Positions 38,181 to 50,078 of a DNA stretch of 64,000 bases are shown in pieces. The notes below the pieces were generated by a model, which saw nothing but the letters and a program-made list of their open reading frames with translations, had not been told where the DNA came from and searched no databases. The stretch covers positions 36,583,966 to 36,647,965 of the forward strand of contig JACGWO010000001.1 of the NCBI GenBank assembly GCA_034509735.1, given 5' to 3'. The stretch comes from Sesamum alatum (lineage: Eukaryota; Streptophyta; Magnoliopsida; Lamiales; Pedaliaceae). The position numbers and the translations under genes were made by a program. Within the stretch, counting starts at the first letter, position 1. Each line of letters begins with the position of its first letter.

Positions 38181-39654
38181 GGAAATTTTTTTAGTCCATT
38201 AACTTGGCACGAATTCAATTTAAGTACACTAACTATGTCAATTTTGAATTTTCTACACTATATTGTAATTTTGTGTCAATTAAGTCCAAATAAGGGTTTT
38301 TGTTCCAATTTTTTTGGTAAATTAACCGGAATCTGATGATATGGCCAGGTGTTGCTTATGTGTCCGACAAAATTAACCACATCAGCACGTGATGTGGTTA
38401 AAATTATAAGTGGCATATGATGTGGCTTAATTGTATATAAGTATATTATAATTAAAATGAATTTTTTTAATAGAAATTGAAAAAAAAAATCCCTACCCAC
38501 CCAACACCCCCTCCCGCGCCCAAACCCCCCCCCCCCCCCTCCGTCCACCTGCGTTGCCCAGATCTGTAACAATCTGGGCGACCGCCGTTGCCCAGCCGTG
38601 CGCTGGGGTACGGCGAGTCGCCCCCTCTATTGGGGGCGGCGACACCCCCTAGTATGGTTGGGGCTGACCGGGGGGGGGGGGGTGGGGGTTGGACAGGGGG
38701 GAGATGGGGGTGGGGGGTTAGGTGGGTTAGGGAATATAACTTTTTGTATTAAATCTTAATTTTATTTAAAGTTATATATTATAAAATTTTATAGTAATAA
38801 ATAAAATTTATAAAATATGAATTATTATATTTATAATTATTTATAACAAAATAAAATTATTTACAATTATATATAATTTTATGTATTTTTTTATCTATAT
38901 AATCTATAATTATTTATAAAATAATAATTTTATGTATTTATTGTAAAATAATAATCAATTTTTATACTCTATAAGTATTTATAAAATAATTATTTATAAT
39001 TATCTATAATTTTAATTTATTTAATTTTTATTGTGTCAATAATATATTTAAATATTTTTTTTGAAGTTGGTATATTGAGTTATACATTTTATTTTAATTT
39101 ATTAATACCTTTTAAAGTGTGTAAGATTATTTATTACATACATGCAGGGACGACGTGTCACGAAAATTATAAATATAATTTTATAAATAAAAAAATAATT
39201 CTATGTTTTTTCATAAATTAAATTTTATGTATTTTTTATCTATAATTTTATAAATAAAAAAATAATTTTTATTTATAATTTTAAAAATAATTTTATGTAT
39301 TTTTTATAAAATAATAATTAATTTTTGTAATCTATAAATATTTAGTGCCACATGGGATAAAAAATTATCCACTTCAAGTGCCAAGTCATATTTAATGCCA
39401 CACGGGATAAAAAAATCACAAGTATTGCCAAGTCAAGTGCCACATCATATGTTCGTGCCACATGGGATAAAAATTCCTCAAAATTTTCAGCATGTGAGGT
39501 GCACATGCTCTTTCATGGCCAAAAAAGCAGATTCCGGCGACCCGTGTACTTAATTGCAACAGTTGTGCAAGATAATGTAGAAAATTAAAAATTGACATAG
39601 TTAATGTACTAAAATTGAATTCGTGCTAAGTTAATGGACTAAAAAAAAAATTCC
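38181..39654. mobile_element. MULE-like element with GC-rich centre
   Basis: About 1.47 kb bounded by long inverted repeats. The left arm starts GGAAATTTTTTTAGTCC and the right arm ends in its reverse form. The arms match for over 100 bp, including the CACGAATTCAATTT stretch (38206 and its reverse near 39615). Copy B lacks it. Positions 38500-38740 hold C-rich then G-rich DNA and 39340-39480 hold three imperfect GTGCCACATGGGATAAAA repeats. No transposase is seen. A target duplication could not be identified, so the class is inferred from the long arms. Confidence 0.75.
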
Positions 39655-39703
39655 CCACACCGAAAAATTGTGTTTCAGTATAAATAGCTTATCGGTTTTT
39701 TAA

Positions 39704-40191
39704 GGGGAAATAGCATTTGTGGTCCCGTAAGTTAGGTCTGTTTCACTTTTGGTCTCATTCGTTACGGGATTGGCTTTTTTGGTCCTGTAACTTAAAAAAA
39801 TTCACACTTTTAGTCCTCATTCACTTTTTTATTCATTTTTTAACTTTGTGTGCCACATGCCCAGTACGTGGCCGTGAAGTATTTTTATTGGTGGGAAAAT
39901 TGGTGCAATTTTTAACTTGATAACACTTTAGCAGGGAGGGGGAATATAACTATTTTGAGGGAAAAAAACCAATTTTAAAGGAAATTAGGGCAAGGACAGG
40001 GGAATACTCTCTTCTCTAAAAAAAATTAAATTTTTCCTCAAGCAAAAAACACTTAAAAACCAAACGGAAAAGTGGATGAGAACCAAAAATATGAATTTTT
40101 ATAAGTTACGTGATCAAAAATATCAATCCCATAATGAATGAGATCAAAAGTAAAATTACTTTAACTTATGGGACCAAAATGTTGTTTCTCC
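39704..40191. mobile_element. Long-TIR MITE, copy A
   Basis: 488-bp element with imperfect terminal inverted repeats of about 170 bp, starting GGGGAAATAGCATTT and ending in the reverse form (AATGTTGTTTCTCC). It is present at the same place in copy B (49412-49897), so it predates the duplication. A fragment of the same family lies at about 42588-42730 inside the Helitron. Non-coding. Confidence 0.75.
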
Positions 40192-40453
40192 AATTTTTGA
40201 TTTTCCAAATTTTTAGTTTTGCGGAACGCACAGTACCCCAACATAGAAATGTTAGGTAGAGAAGTAGGTGAGCAATAATCCAGTTTTTATTGGGTGTATC
40301 CTACCAGTAGTATTGGAAAATAGTTATCTTATTATTCAATATTATTTAGTTTTACAATTATTTATAGAACTAGAAAGCATGACGTGCAATACACGTGTAC
40401 AAATATGTTTCTAAAAGTAAATATATTATTTATGTTAAGTTCATGATATTATT

Positions 40454-41493
40454 GGGTAAATTACATTTTTCGTCCCATAAGTGGACCCGATTCCAATTTT
40501 AGTCCCACAATGTCTACCATTCGCGAATTACATCCCATAAGTGATTTTTTTTTTTTCAATTTCAGGACTGATTGGGGATTTCCTTTAATGAAGTTAACGG
40601 AAGTTTGTTTCTCCATTAAGTGGACCGATTTTGGAGGGAAATTGACCACAATTCAACTACTTTTAGAGAAAAATTGACACACTTCTTCTTTCTCTTATAA
40701 GAACTCATTTATTTCTTATTTCCTCCATATTTACCAACAAAAAAAACTTAAAATGGCAGCAATTTCTTTATATATAATATATTTCTATTTTTATTTAGAC
40801 AAATCAAATTTTTCGATCGAAAAAAAAGGAAGACAAATACAAATTTCCTTATATATAATATATTTCTATTTTCATTTGTACAAATCAAATTTTTCGATCG
40901 AAAAAAAAAGGAACACAAATACAAATTTCTTTATATATAATATATTTTGATTTGTAAATATTGGCAGGAACCTATGCATTTTTGTTGCTTGGAAAATCTT
41001 TGCATTTTGTAGAAAACTTGTACTAAATTTTTGGTGCCAGTAATTGAACATTAAAGTTCTAGAAATGCAATTTATGTTTTAGTAATTGTTGTTCTATTTT
41101 TGTATTTGTGTTCCTATTTTTTCTTTTTTTTCGATCGAGAATTTGATTTGTACAAATGAAAATAGAAATATATTATATATAAAGATATTGCAGCCATTTT
41201 AAGTTTTGTTTGTTGGTAAATATGGTGGAAATAAGAAATAAATGAGTTCTTATAAGAGGAAGAAGAAGTGGGTCAATTTCCCCCCAAAAGTAGTTGAATT
41301 GTGGTCAATTTTCCTCCAAAATTGATCCATTTAACGGAGAAACAAACTTCCGTTAACTTCATTAATGGAAATCCCCAATCAGTCATGAAATTGGAAAAAA
41401 AACCACTTATAGAACGTAATTCGCGAATTGTAGACATTGTGGGACTAAAATTAGAATCGGGTCCACTTATGGGACCAAAAATGTAATTTACCC
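40454..41493. mobile_element. Mutator-like foldback element inside the Helitron
   Basis: 1040 bp with inverted repeats starting GGGTAAATTACATTTTT and reaching most of the way to the centre. It is flanked by the 10-bp direct repeat TGATATTATT (40444-40453 and 41494-41503), a length typical of MULEs. The left arm carries an 81-82-bp unit in 2.3 copies (40761, 40842, 40924), while the right arm has about one. Arm open frames of 60-77 codons are mirror images of each other and not genes. Confidence 0.9.
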
Positions 41494-41789
41494 TGATATT
41501 ATTCATAGTTTTTCATTGAAATATTAATTAGTATTACACAATTATATTTTCAAACAAATTAATAATAATATTTAAATTGATAATAAAACTATTCAATTCT
41601 ATTATTGTAATTCACTTGCTAAATTCAATTGATACTGTTGAATAAAAAGATATTCCCAGAAATTAAAATTTTGTATTTTGTGTATTCACTAATGATTATT
41701 TCATTATTATGTATCAAACCAATTAATATGAAAATATAAAATAATGATACTTGAAAATATAATATTAAAATAAAAATAATTAGTCAAAG

Positions 41790-43770
41790 CTCCTTATCTT
41801 GAAGAAATTTTAATTTAATAAAATAAATTAATTAATTTTATTTGTAGGTTTTATTATGCCTATTTTCTGTTGTTTAAGTTTGTTTTATTTTGTGTTACAT
41901 TTTGTATCTGTGTGTTGTATGTTTTCTTTTACTATTGTATTTGAATGTCATTATTTTTAATTTATTGACACTATTACAAACTAATTATTTATTGACTATT
42001 GTTATAAAACTATAATCTAATTTTACCATAGTATCAATATTTTTATTGTAAGATCCTATAATGTATGTTAATTATATTTCAGTATCAACTTTTTTATATT
42101 GTCAAAGCATTATTTACATGCTTTATTAGCTTCTAAATTTTTTTAAATACTATTGTATGAAATTTTGTTTTTCACCTTTATAAAAGAAACTATAGAATAA
42201 AAGTAAAACATTCAGGATTGTCCAATATTAAAAAAAATCAAGTGCTAAGAGATTCACTCAATAATTGAATTTTCATAAGCAGTATTAATTTAATAATATT
42301 CTATTCATATATCAATTTTTATTCTATTTAGTACTCATGCTTTTTAAACTTGTAAGTTATTTTATAAATTTATTATTGGAAAAATATATTAATCTCATTG
42401 ACTTATTTATTTATCATCTTTTTTTCTAATTTCAACATAATTAACTCAGTTTTTATTTATTATTTTATTGTACTACGTTGTTGGTAATTGTACTAATGTG
42501 TTAGTATATCATTATTTTAAAGTTTTATACTTTTAATTATTATTGTGTTAATGTTTAATCACCATTGACTTTTCGTAATTTCATAAGGAGAAATAGCATT
42601 TTTCAGTCCGTAACTTAGGTCATTTCAATTTGAATTTGGTCCATTTATTTTGGAATTCTCACTTTCGGTCCCGTAAATATTAAAAAGGAGTAATTTTGGT
42701 TCCATAACACCTTTCCCTCTGGATATTCAAAAGAAAATGCCATGTGGGCGTTAAGTGTATAATAATACAAGCGGACCAAATGTTACAACTTTTATGCACC
42801 TTTTAAAGAATAAAAATAGTTATATATGTCTCGTTAGAACTTACAGTTATGTTAGTTAATTTACTACTCAATAAGATAAAGTTTTCAATTAAATTATTTA
42901 TTATATTACTATTTATACTCTTCTTCAATGTCAATGTTCTGGGGGTGCAGGGGGAGGGGGCATGGTGTGTTTAGCCTAGTAATATTGAAATAAAATCAAT
43001 TAGTTAGCTCTTTTTTAAATTTTCAATAGCACTTCTAATTTAATCAGATAGTTAAATTTTATTTGTAATTAAATTTTATACTTATTCGTTATTCCATTTT
43101 AGAAGAAATTCTATTTTAATAAAATTGATCAATTTTTATTCGTAGGTTTCATTCTGTCTCTTTGCTATTGTTTGATTTTGCTATATTACGTCTGTGTATG
43201 TAATATGTTTTCTTTTATTATATTTTGAATATTTTTTATTTTTAATTTGTTCACATTATATGATTGCAAACTAATTATTTATTGACTATTATTATAAAAA
43301 TATAATGTAATTAGACAATATTACCAATATTTTGTATTGTAAGATCCTAATGTAAATTATATTTTAGTATCAATTTTTAAATATTATCAAAGTATTATTT
43401 ACATGCTTTATTACCATCTAAATTTTAAAATATTATTGTATAAAATTTTATTTTTTGCCTTTATATTGCAAGTTTGAATTTTATATGTTTTTAGTTTAAC
43501 TTCTTAATCTTATAATTTTCATTTGCACCTATTCGTATAATCTATTTCTTATTCAATAATATATTATGTTGCAACTTAATTTTTTATATCACATTTGTTG
43601 TTGTAATACTTTTATTCTATTAATTAATATAAAAAAATAATAAATGTAAAAGTAAAGCATTTAGTATTATCAAATAGTAAAAAGATAAAGTACTAAGAGA
43701 TTCACTCAATAGTTGAATTTTCTCACAAGCAATTTCTATTTAATATAATATCATATCCAGATATCAATTT
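41790..43770. repeat. Direct duplication within the Helitron
   Basis: Two related blocks, about 41790-42330 and 43080-43770, share a series of collinear phrases (GTAAGATCCTA, ATTATTTACATGCTTTATTA, CTAAGAGATTCACTCAATA). The copies have diverged visibly. No coding sequence is seen in this roughly 3-kb AT-rich stretch. Confidence 0.7.
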
Positions 43771-44400
43771 TAATTTGTAATTAAATTTTGATATTTATTT
43801 GTTATTATATATATATATATATATTTATGTTTAGATTAGTATTTTATATATTATTCATGTGCAGTTTATTTTAAATTTTAATGTATCATGGTAAATTAAA
43901 ACTTGATTTCTTCTAGCAAAGTAATTGTGTTGAAATATTCTTTGGCATATTAATTTTGTTTAATTGAATATGTTATTCATTCTCTAAGTAGTTAGAGCAA
44001 TTAAGACTTTTAAATATTTTTCTTATAGAATTTTATTTTTTCTATAACTAATTTTATAATATAATTTTCTGTAAATGTTATTAAAATTTAACGCGTGATA
44101 GGTTTATGTAATTGGGCTCATTCATGATTCACGATTAGAAGCAGGTTATGAAACTTCTGTGTAATTGGATTCATTCATGATTCACGATTTAGATTTTTTA
44201 TCCTAAAAATATGGCGGAGATTTAGAATATTTAGAATTCTAAATTGTTAAAAATTCCAAAATCTATAATATAATAATTAATAATATTAAATGAGGGTATA
44301 TTTGTCTTTTTACAATGGGAAACAAACAATTTGAGTATTCACACATTTATATAAAATATAGAAATATAGATGTAGATATAGATTATATAGAGTATAGATA

Positions 44401-44640
44401 ATTTAATCGAAAGTAGACAGTGTGGAGTCGAAGAATTTCAGATGAATCTAAGAAACGAGTTTTGTTGTGTCATGAATTGAAAAATTAACATTTCCATCAA
44501 AAGAATTGCAAAATCTTATGGAAGTTAATCGTAATATTGTTGCAGAATTTATAACCGAACAATTAAAGACTAGAGTTTCATGTCGTAAAGCAATGAAAAA
44601 GGCTATTGAATTAACTGAACAAGCTGATACAAATTCAATT
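44401..44640 (+). pseudogene. rps3: Plastid rps3 fragment in the nucleus (copy A)
   Basis: In shifting frames this reads [54 protein letters not shown], which is the central part of chloroplast ribosomal protein S3. It has internal stops and frameshifts and lacks both ends of the gene, so it is a nuclear plastid-DNA relic. The same fragment stands in copy B, so the transfer came before the segmental duplication. The Helitron inserted at its left edge. The assignment rests on recognition of the S3 family and was not searched. Confidence 0.82.
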
Positions 44641-45165
44641 GATTGGAGGGAGTTCTAGCGATCGAAACAGTAGTCATAATTGCACCAGAACAGACAGTAC
44701 AGGTATTATAGAAACAAACTAATGCCCATTAATCGAACTTACATTTAGATTGTGGGTATCAGATCTAACAACTTGAGCAACGTATTTAAATTGGTCGCTT
44801 TGTTTCAAAATTAAAGATTAATGTGATGTATGAGAAATAAGAAAATATAAGTTTGGTATATGCTCATAAAAAAATATGAAAGTAATGATTCGAAATTAAA
44901 TATTTTATAAAAACTCAGCAGTAACACGTGACTTGCACGTGATGCTTTCCCCTCCAAAATGTCCTTGGCCATTTGTCCTCTCAAATAGCCGATTACTTAA
45001 TAGGCGTGTTCATTATTATAACAGGCGGGACCAAAACACTATAAACATTTACGATATGGAGTCGAAAATGATACTTTGAAAAGTATACAACTATTTCTCC
45101 AAACGTCCACAATATGAGAAAAAAATTACAATTCACTCAAGAGATAAGATCATGTTGACCTTCTA

Positions 45166-45174
45166 CTATAAGTA
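45166..45174 (+). promoter_or_regulatory. TATA box of duplicated promoter (copy A)
   Basis: CTATAAGTA, identical to the TATA of the intact gene at 53638-53646, with the same surroundings and a similar distance to the ATG. Confidence 0.55.
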
Positions 45175-45238
45175 GAATACTCAAGCAACCTCTGGTCAAG
45201 CTGATCACCATAAACAACAATCCCATGTTTCAAAATCC

Positions 45239-45304
45239 ATGGCTCTACCTAATAATGGAATACAGTCCACTCAAACCCTCTCAAATCCTTTCTTGATTCG
45301 TTAA
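45239..45304 (+). pseudogene. Truncated O-methyltransferase first exon
   Basis: From the ATG at 45239 the first 14 codons (MALPNNGIQSTQTL) are the same as in the intact gene at 53711. The reading then continues SNPFLIR and stops. An extra TCTCAAATCC, resembling the preceding CTCAAACCC, shifts the frame. Beyond about 45305 the DNA is LINE sequence. Promoter and 5' leader are retained, so a transcript is conceivable but no enzyme. Confidence 0.85.
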
Positions 45305-45307
45305 TTT

Positions 45308-47130
45308 CCCCTACACAATTGGCTTTTGTCCCAGGCTGTTTAATCACAGACAATGTCCTTATAGCCTACGAGGTCAGGCACTTCCTCATGCATAAAACAT
45401 ACAACAAGATCGGCTATGCGTCCTTCAAACTTGACATCAGTAAAGTCTATGACCTGGTGGAATGGAGTTTCCTTCAGAGTGCACTACTTAGAGTGGGTTT
45501 TCATCCGAGATTTGTGGCTCTCATTATGATGTGTGTTACTACGGTTTCATTCTCTTTTTTGTTGAATGGGGAACCAGTTTGGGTTCATTTGGCCGGAACG
45601 GGGAATTCATCAAGGCGACCCTCTATCCCCGTATCTGTTCCTTTTCTATGTGGAAGCCCTCAGCCACTTGGTGAGCCGAGCAAAAACGCAAGGGACCATC
45701 CATGGATTCTCGGTTTCACGCACCACGCCTCGTGTGTCACATCTTCTCTTCGCTAACGATACTCTAATCTTTTGCCAAGCCACGCCCGAAGCTCTACAGT
45801 GCATTGGCCGGATCCTATCATCCTTCAAAGCAGCTTCGAGGTTGACGATTAACCTAGATAAATCAGCTATGGTATTCAGCAAGAATACTCCTCAAGCAGC
45901 TCGGGCTGACCTTGCGGCGATTCTTGGCGTGCAGGAAAAGGCTAAACACAAGAAGTATCTTGGGCTCCCGACGGCGGTGGGTCGTTCGAAGGCCAATATT
46001 CGATTGGATGAAGGATGATGTGGAGCAAACTGAATAGCTGGACTGCAAGGAAACTTTCACAAGCTGGTCGGGTGGTGCCCATCAAGACAGTGTTACAAGC
46101 GATTCCGAGTTACGTCATGACCTGTTTCTTGCTTCCTGACACGTTGTTAAGGGAGATGGAAGGAATGATGGCTAACTTCTTTTCGCACGCTGAAGGAGAA
46201 GCGAAGATCCATAAGCTTGCATGGCCTAAACTGTGTCAACATAAGAGGGTCGGGGGCCCGAGATTCTACCATTTGAAGGAGTACAACGAGGTCATGCTAG
46301 CCAAACAAGCCTGGCAGCTCACGATGCAGCCGAACAGGCTGCTGCACCAGATTTTCTGCAAAAAAATACTTTCCAAACGCGATGTTTTTCAATGCGACGA
46401 CAGGCCACCGCCCCTCATTCACGTGGCGGTCGCTCCTGAAGACAAGAGACCTGCTCATGGCAGGGTTGAGATGGCAGATTGGGGATGGCAGTAGTGTGCT
46501 CATATAAGGTGTTCCATGGCTACCACGACCGCACTCCTTCCAGCCAATTCGCCCGCCAGAGACGCTACCCTGCACCGTGACTGTGGTAGCTCTTATTGCG
46601 GGCACAACATGGAACGAAGACCTGATACATGAGGAATTTTTGCCTCTGGACGCGGAGTGCATACTCTCTATTCCCTTACGAACTGACAGCAGGACGGATG
46701 AGATGGTGTGGCACTATGATAAACACAGAAGGTTTACGGTCAAGAGCGCATATTATTTAGCGCGCACCAGCGAGTCTGAAGGCTGCTCATCTAACATCTC
46801 AAGAAGCTGGAGTTTCATATTGAAATCTCGCCTCCCCCGAAGGTCAAGCTATTTATGTGGCGCGCTTGCCTTAATACGCTGCCAACGGTCTCAAACGTTC
46901 GAAACAGAGGAGTGCCACTAGGAGACGGTTGTGAGCTGTGCGGGGCTGAGTAGGACGATGCGATACATGTGTTGGCATTTTGCCCATTCGCAAGATTGGT
47001 CTGGGCTATATCATTTGTCCCCTGGGCACTAATCGCACCTGCTACGGAAGATGTGGAGAGCTGGTTTTGAGGGATAGGGAGTAGAGGGGATCGACAAGAT
47101 TTCGAGTTTGTGGCTATAATCAGCTGGGCA
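45308..47130 (+). pseudogene. L1-type LINE ORF2 fragment (reverse transcriptase, zinc-binding end)
   Basis: A 5'-truncated plant non-LTR retrotransposon. In order: FKLDISKVYDLVEWSFL (45424-45474), after a frameshift RGIHQGDPLSPYLF (45595-45640), HLLFANDTLIFC (45738-45775), KYLGLPTAVG, then from 46015 the SKLNSWTARKLSQAGRVV thumb region. The zinc-binding segment follows (VWHYDKHRRFTVKSAYYLA at 46707; WRACLNTLP near 46858; CELCGAE-stop-DDAIHVLAFCPFARLVW near 46934-46998). The catalytic loop reads FAND instead of F/YADD, so one essential Asp is lost, and there are stops and at least two frameshifts. The endonuclease half is missing, and a GC-rich repeat cuts the 3' end. Confidence 0.9.
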
Positions 47131-47144
47131 CTCTGGCAATAGCA

Positions 47145-48385
47145 TGCTGGCACACGAGATTGTGGAGATGTCCCGATGCCAGACAGCACGTGATGGAGTG
47201 TCACAGGCGGACTCTTTTGTCGCAGTGGAATACCTCTTTTTTCGCCCGTGATGCCTCTCAGGTTGCACTCAACCTTCGACCGGCCTTCCTCCAATCGAGT
47301 CCTCTCGATCTCCCGACCATGTGTCTTCGACACTCGCAGCTTACCAGCGCAACATCCGAACGCATCCCTGTGCGGTGCCTCACGCCCATGCACTCGCCTA
47401 TCCAGATTGCCCATGTTCGCAGAGGGTTGCGGCTCTCGCGCCTTCATGTCCGGCCCCAACTAGCTAGCTTGCCATCATGCATCTCGCCCACAATCTTGGG
47501 CCTTGACGATACTTCTCGCAATGGCTCGGAGCATCCTCGCCCCGTCTCGGCACTATGGGTCAAACTTACGCCTACAACGCCCATTGCACGCACAACAATC
47601 ACTCGGTGCATTATCAGCGCATGTCTTCGCCATGCCTCGCCCGAGTAGGGCAGCATCACCCGTCCGTGGCCAAAATCTTATGCCAACATCTCGCATCAGT
47701 CCCGCACAGTATGCTCAACATGCCTTCTTGCCTTTCGGCGTGGCCTCATAATCTTGCCTACAGCACGGCGTCGCCCCACGACTGTGTATCTTAGCCAACG
47801 GACCGTCGTGCATGGCTAAAACCCAATAGCGCATGTCACGAGTAGCTCACGAGGTCTTTCAATGCTTCAGTTCGATCGCTCATTCCGCCCGAGAGGTGTT
47901 GCCTATGACTTCCCGCAGCTCGCGGGGCATCCTCGCAATCATACGGAGCCTCTCGACGCATTCCTTGCCCAACGTGTGCCATCCTGGCCCCACGCCGCCT
48001 ATTCGGTTCCCATACCGACCGGGGACTTTAGCCCTCCCTTCGAGGTGCCTAAAGCCGGCCCTTGAGGCCCCCATATGCCCCAAGGGAATCGCTCATTTAG
48101 TGCCTCACTGCACGGGGGGGACTCGCTGGAGCTCACCACATCTGTCCCCCTTATAATAGGCTTAAAAACATTTTCCTTTATTCCAGCAGTAGATATTCAA
48201 AGTCCTTGAAATGACCGAGGAGCGCACCTTTTCCACAACTCCCTCGTCCGACGTCCGAATCGCGTACTGCTTGGACCCTTCCGCTCCCGCGTGCCGGGCC
48301 GACATCCCCTTATCGCCCGCATGTTCTCCGCAAGTCACTGCCGACACTCCTAGTTAAGGGGCGGCAGGTGACACGAGGGCAGAGT
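47145..48385 (+). mobile_element. GC-rich LTR-like relic, forward copy
   Basis: Markedly GC-richer than its surroundings. From about 47791 to 48385 it matches 59590-58580 read in reverse (for example CATGGCTA-AACCCAATAGCGC, GGGGACTTTAGCCCTCCC, GCAAGTCACTGCCGAC). 47145-47790 has no partner here and is probably the rest of the LTR. Many frames stay open on both strands because of base composition, and none resembles a protein. The class is uncertain; a Gypsy Tat-like element is suggested by the copy at 57529-59600. Confidence 0.6.
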
Positions 48386-49291
48386 CATCTATGATCCTGG
48401 CTAAAGTGGTTATGCAATTCTTAGGTAGCTGGGCAGCGATGCTATGTTCTATTAACTCATTTTCTTCTTTGCTGTCTTTTTCCTTTGTATTTGGGCTTTG
48501 AACATTGGTTTTGGATACTTCCTTAAGGTTATAAAAATTCACCGTTTTTTCTTGGGAAAACAGAGAAAATAATAATTAGTAACGGAATAAAATTTCCTTT
48601 ATGGAAAATTTGTCCTTTAGTAATTTTTTTCAAAAAAATATTGATCCCTATTTTATGGAATATGTTTGATTTAAATGTATAATAGTATTATTTTCAAAAT
48701 TGCTTATAGAAGGTTAACAATTTGTAAAATATTTTATATGTTACTGAATATTTGTATATATAAGAAAAAATATTTTATTTATATAATAAATAATTTATTA
48801 ACTCAATAAAAATATAGATATTATTGTTCTGTCAAAAAAAATAATGCTTTGAACAACCAAATCGAGTAAGATATTTAATTCTATTGCATCTACCATTATT
48901 TATTCAGTACTAGGTGAAAGAAATATTGAATTAATAAATAATTTAATATCAAACTAATACCATGTTTATCATCATATATGCACATTTATTTCTTAAAACT
49001 AAATAAAAGAAATACCTCTAATAACATTAAAACTTAGTATTAAACTAATAGAAGAAAAAAAAATATATTCCCAACATGTAAGAAATAACTAATACCTTGT
49101 TCGGGCTTGTTGGAAGGGGGAATGCCTAATCTCTTATATAAGTGAATAAGAATTCCCATGGGAATGGTCATTCATAATAAAAATTTATACCAAGCATATA
49201 GGAATGAGCTTGGGAATGCTCATTCCATTCCTTCCTCATTCCTACAAACCAATCATGCCATAAGAATTATAGAGCCCCAGTTTTGCCAAAT
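48386..49291. other. AT-rich intergenic stretch, possible MITE
   Basis: No gene is recognised. A minus-strand frame of 62 codons (48542-48354) has an ordinary amino-acid mix (KEKDSKEENELIEHSIAAQL) but no family I know. Positions 49100-49265 look like a small foldback element: GAATG/CATTC-rich arms around CCCATGGG, ending CATTCCTACAAACC, similar to common plant MITEs. Its borders were not resolved. Confidence 0.45.
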
Positions 49292-49411
49292 GACTTAGGC
49301 TTCATTGGCACCGATTTGGTATTTAACTGTTCCCGAATTGGAAATGTTCAGTTATTTAGTGATACACGCCGAAAAATTGAGTTTGGTATAAATAGCTTAT
49401 CGGATTTTTAA

Positions 49412-49897
49412 GGGGAAATAATATATTTGGTCCCTTAAGTTAGGTCTGTTTCACTTTTGGTTCCATTCGTTACAATATTGATATTTTTGGTACCCGAAAC
49501 TTACAAAAATTCACACTTTGGGTACTCATCCACTTTTTTGTTCGTTTTTTAACTTTGTGTGCCACATGCCCAGTAGTGGCCATTACATATTTTTTATTGG
49601 AGGAAAATTGGTGCATTTTTCAACTTGGTAACACTTTGGAGGGGAGGGGGAATATAACTATTTTGAAGGAAAATACCAATTTTAAAGGAAATTAGGGCAA
49701 GAAAAGGGGAATATTCTCTTCTCTAACAAAAATTAAATTTTTTCTCAAGCAAAAAATATTTAAAAACCAAACGAAAAAGTGAATGAGAAGCAAAACTGTG
49801 AATTTTGATAAGTTACGTGATCAAAAATATCAATTCATAATGAATGAGATTAAAAGTAAAAATTACTTTTAACTTATGGACCAAAATGCTGTTTCCC
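49412..49897. mobile_element. Long-TIR MITE, copy B
   Basis: Counterpart of 39704-40191 with the same ends (GGGGAAATA... and ...GCTGTTTCCC) and inverted arms. It has small indels relative to copy A. Non-coding. Confidence 0.75.
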
Positions 49898-50078
49898 AAT
49901 TTTTGATTAACCAAATTTTTAGTTTTGCGGAACGCACAGTACCCCAACATGGAAATGTTAGGTAGAGAAGTAGGTGAGCAATAATCCAGTTTTTATTGCG
50001 CGTATCCTACCATTAGTATTGGAAAATAGTTATTCTATTATTCAATATTATTTCGTTTTACAATTATTTATAAAATAA

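Larger units (their letters stand above)
40370..44398 (-). mobile_element. Non-autonomous Helitron
   Basis: 4029 bp in minus orientation. The 5' end, read on the minus strand from 44398, is TCTATACTCTATATAATC. The 3' end at 40370 is CTAG, preceded (minus strand) by a short hairpin with stem ACGTG/CACGT (40381-40395). It sits exactly between A (40369) and T (44399). Copy B shows the uninterrupted site at about 50067-50085. These are all the structural hallmarks of Helitrons. No Rep or helicase sequence is seen in this AT-rich element, and it contains a nested MULE at 40454-41493. Confidence 0.92.
38133..45278 (+). repeat. Segmental duplication, copy A (O-methyltransferase 5' region)
   Basis: Homologous to 49292-53750. 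Once the inserted elements are removed (38181-39654 and 40370-44398) the host parts are 38133-38180, 39655-40369 and 44399-45278, together 1643 bp. Shared landmarks are CGAAAAATTG...TATAAATAGCTTATCGG, GCGGAACGCACAGTACCCC, the plastid rps3 fragment, the promoter TATA at 45166-45174 and the first codons of the gene. Confidence 0.92.

Noticed and set aside
43804..43826. TA-rich run as an origin or regulatory site
   Set aside because: A simple AT microsatellite inside the Helitron; no supporting features.
46815..47459. 214-codon minus-strand open frame
   Set aside because: It lies antisense to the zinc-binding end of the LINE and runs on into the GC-rich repeat. No protein family is seen.
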